Assembly: GCF_021390195.1 (NCBI RefSeq)
Contig: NZ_CP090003.1
Coordinates: 2,468,001-2,532,000, forward strand
Length of the DNA: 64,000 bases
Direction of reading: 5' to 3'
Source of the DNA: Flagellimonas sp. CMM7
GTDB lineage: Bacteria; Bacteroidota; Bacteroidia; Flavobacteriales; Flavobacteriaceae
Shown here: piece after piece, positions 63,449 through 64,000 of the stretch
Position numbering within the stretch: position 1 is the first letter of the stretch
How the letters are laid out: each line of letters begins with the position of its first letter
Notes under the pieces: generated by a model
Told to the model about the DNA's origin: nothing
The model's database searches: none
Seen by the model: only the letters and a program-made list of their open reading frames with translations
Program-made: the position numbers and the translations under genes

Positions 63449-64000
63449 ATGAGAAAGCTATTCTTTTCATCTCTAGCACTTGTTTTTTTACTTAGCAGTT
63501 GCGGTTCAAAATCAAAGTCAAAAGGTGAACTCGTTGGAGCCCAAGGAAAAAAGTGGTATCCAGAGAAACCCTACGGAATGGAACTGATTCCCCGCGGCTC
63601 CTTTGTAATGGGTAAAGCTGAAGAGGATCAGGCGAAAGTATTGAACGCTCCCACCAGAACAGTTACCGTACGTTCTTTTTACATGGACGATACGGAAATC
63701 ACTAATAGTGAGTACCGACAGTTTGTGGAGTGGGTAAAAGATTCCATTACCAGAACCAAATTGGCCATTCTTGCCGATGAACTGGGCATTAGCCCAGAAG
63801 ATGAAGGTATTGGAGAGTATGCTTTTAAAGATACTGACACGACCAGAATTTCAGTTTATGACAAATATATGCTCGATAACTATGCCGGTTTAGGTGAAAC
63901 CGGTTATGAAGGAAGAGCATTAAATACCGATGTTGATTTGGTATGGGACACATCAGAATACCCAGATGAATATTATGCTGAGGTAATGGATTCATTGTAC
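63449..64000 (+). CDS. gldK: Gliding motility/type IX secretion lipoprotein GldK (3' part outside window)
   Basis: The first 184 codons are present. The protein has a lipobox (LLSSC) and then the formylglycine-generating-enzyme-like domain typical of GldK: GMELIPRGSFVMG, RTVTVRSFYMDDTEITNSEYRQFVEWV and the acidic SEYPDEYY segment. GldK (PorK in Porphyromonas) forms with GldN the periplasmic ring of the type IX secretion system. In related genomes gldL, gldM and gldN follow; here the window ends first. Confidence 0.93.
   Translation, partial: MRKLFFSSLALVFLLSSCGSKSKSKGELVGAQGKKWYPEKPYGMELIPRGSFVMGKAEEDQAKVLNAPTRTVTVRSFYMDDTEITNSEYRQFVEWVKDSITRTKLAILADELGISPEDEGIGEYAFKDTDTTRISVYDKYMLDNYAGLGETGYEGRALNTDVDLVWDTSEYPDEYYAEVMDSLY

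Overview
The window is chromosomal DNA from a member of the Flavobacteriaceae (Bacteroidota). The evidence is AT-rich DNA, Bacteroidota -7 promoter elements (TAnnTTTG) ahead of several genes, many short lipoprotein signals, a degradative-type HMG-CoA reductase next to a GYDIA-type GHMP kinase, and the order topA, arginase-like gene, gldK at the right edge. That order marks the gliding/type IX secretion locus. The genus cannot be fixed from the sequence alone. Almost everything looks like ordinary, densely packed core genome. I saw no prophage, insertion sequence, CRISPR array or rRNA.

Layout: 1-4.2 kb holds a rhodanese-like gene cut by the edge, a GH32 fructan hydrolase lipoprotein, a GAPDH, a possible 33-residue membrane peptide and a DoxX-like protein. 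tRNA-Phe with a clean promoter and terminator follows at 4.3-4.46 kb. From 4.5 to 12.3 kb a co-directional run carries coaX, an outer-membrane protein, a TPR protein, lptC, a small membrane protein, a CNNM/CBS/CorC protein and a PpiD-like isomerase. At 12.3-16.6 kb on the minus strand are a DUF2157/GDYXXLXY pair and the GHMP kinase/HMG-CoA reductase pair. At 16.8-20.5 kb are a DPP4-like peptidase and a POT peptide transporter. At 20.5-25.3 kb a minus-strand operon runs surE, small membrane protein, lpxB, NlpC/P60, comEC. Then come a tail-specific protease, an RhlE-type helicase, a lipoprotein and a membrane-anchored nuclease. The rod-shape operon mreB-mreC-mreD-mrdA-rodA fills 30.7-36.3 kb, followed by purH and a fRMsr-like GAF protein.

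The accessory-looking parts are a four-gene metal (probably copper) operon at 38.6-42.4 kb (HYC_CC_PP protein, TonB receptor, periplasmic HMA protein, HMA-MauE/DoxX fusion) and a four-gene glycan-degradation cluster at 42.5-50.2 kb (GH18, DUF4838, GH3 with PA14, GH29) with no SusC/SusD genes beside it. Then come groES-groEL and a five-gene operon miaB, sigma-54 activator, lptE, TPR protein, secG. These are followed by a membrane protein, an LVIVD-repeat lipoprotein paired with a Kunitz-domain lipoprotein, topA, an arginase-fold protein and the start of gldK.

The observations most worth a second look are: the arginase-fold protein before gldK, which has lost three of the six expected metal ligands and is probably not an active formimidoylglutamase; the LVIVD/Kunitz lipoprotein pair; the HMA-MauE fusion operon; the SusCD-less glycan cluster; and a perfect 16-bp palindrome, containing a TACAnnTGTA core, between the divergent HMG-CoA reductase and DPP4 genes.
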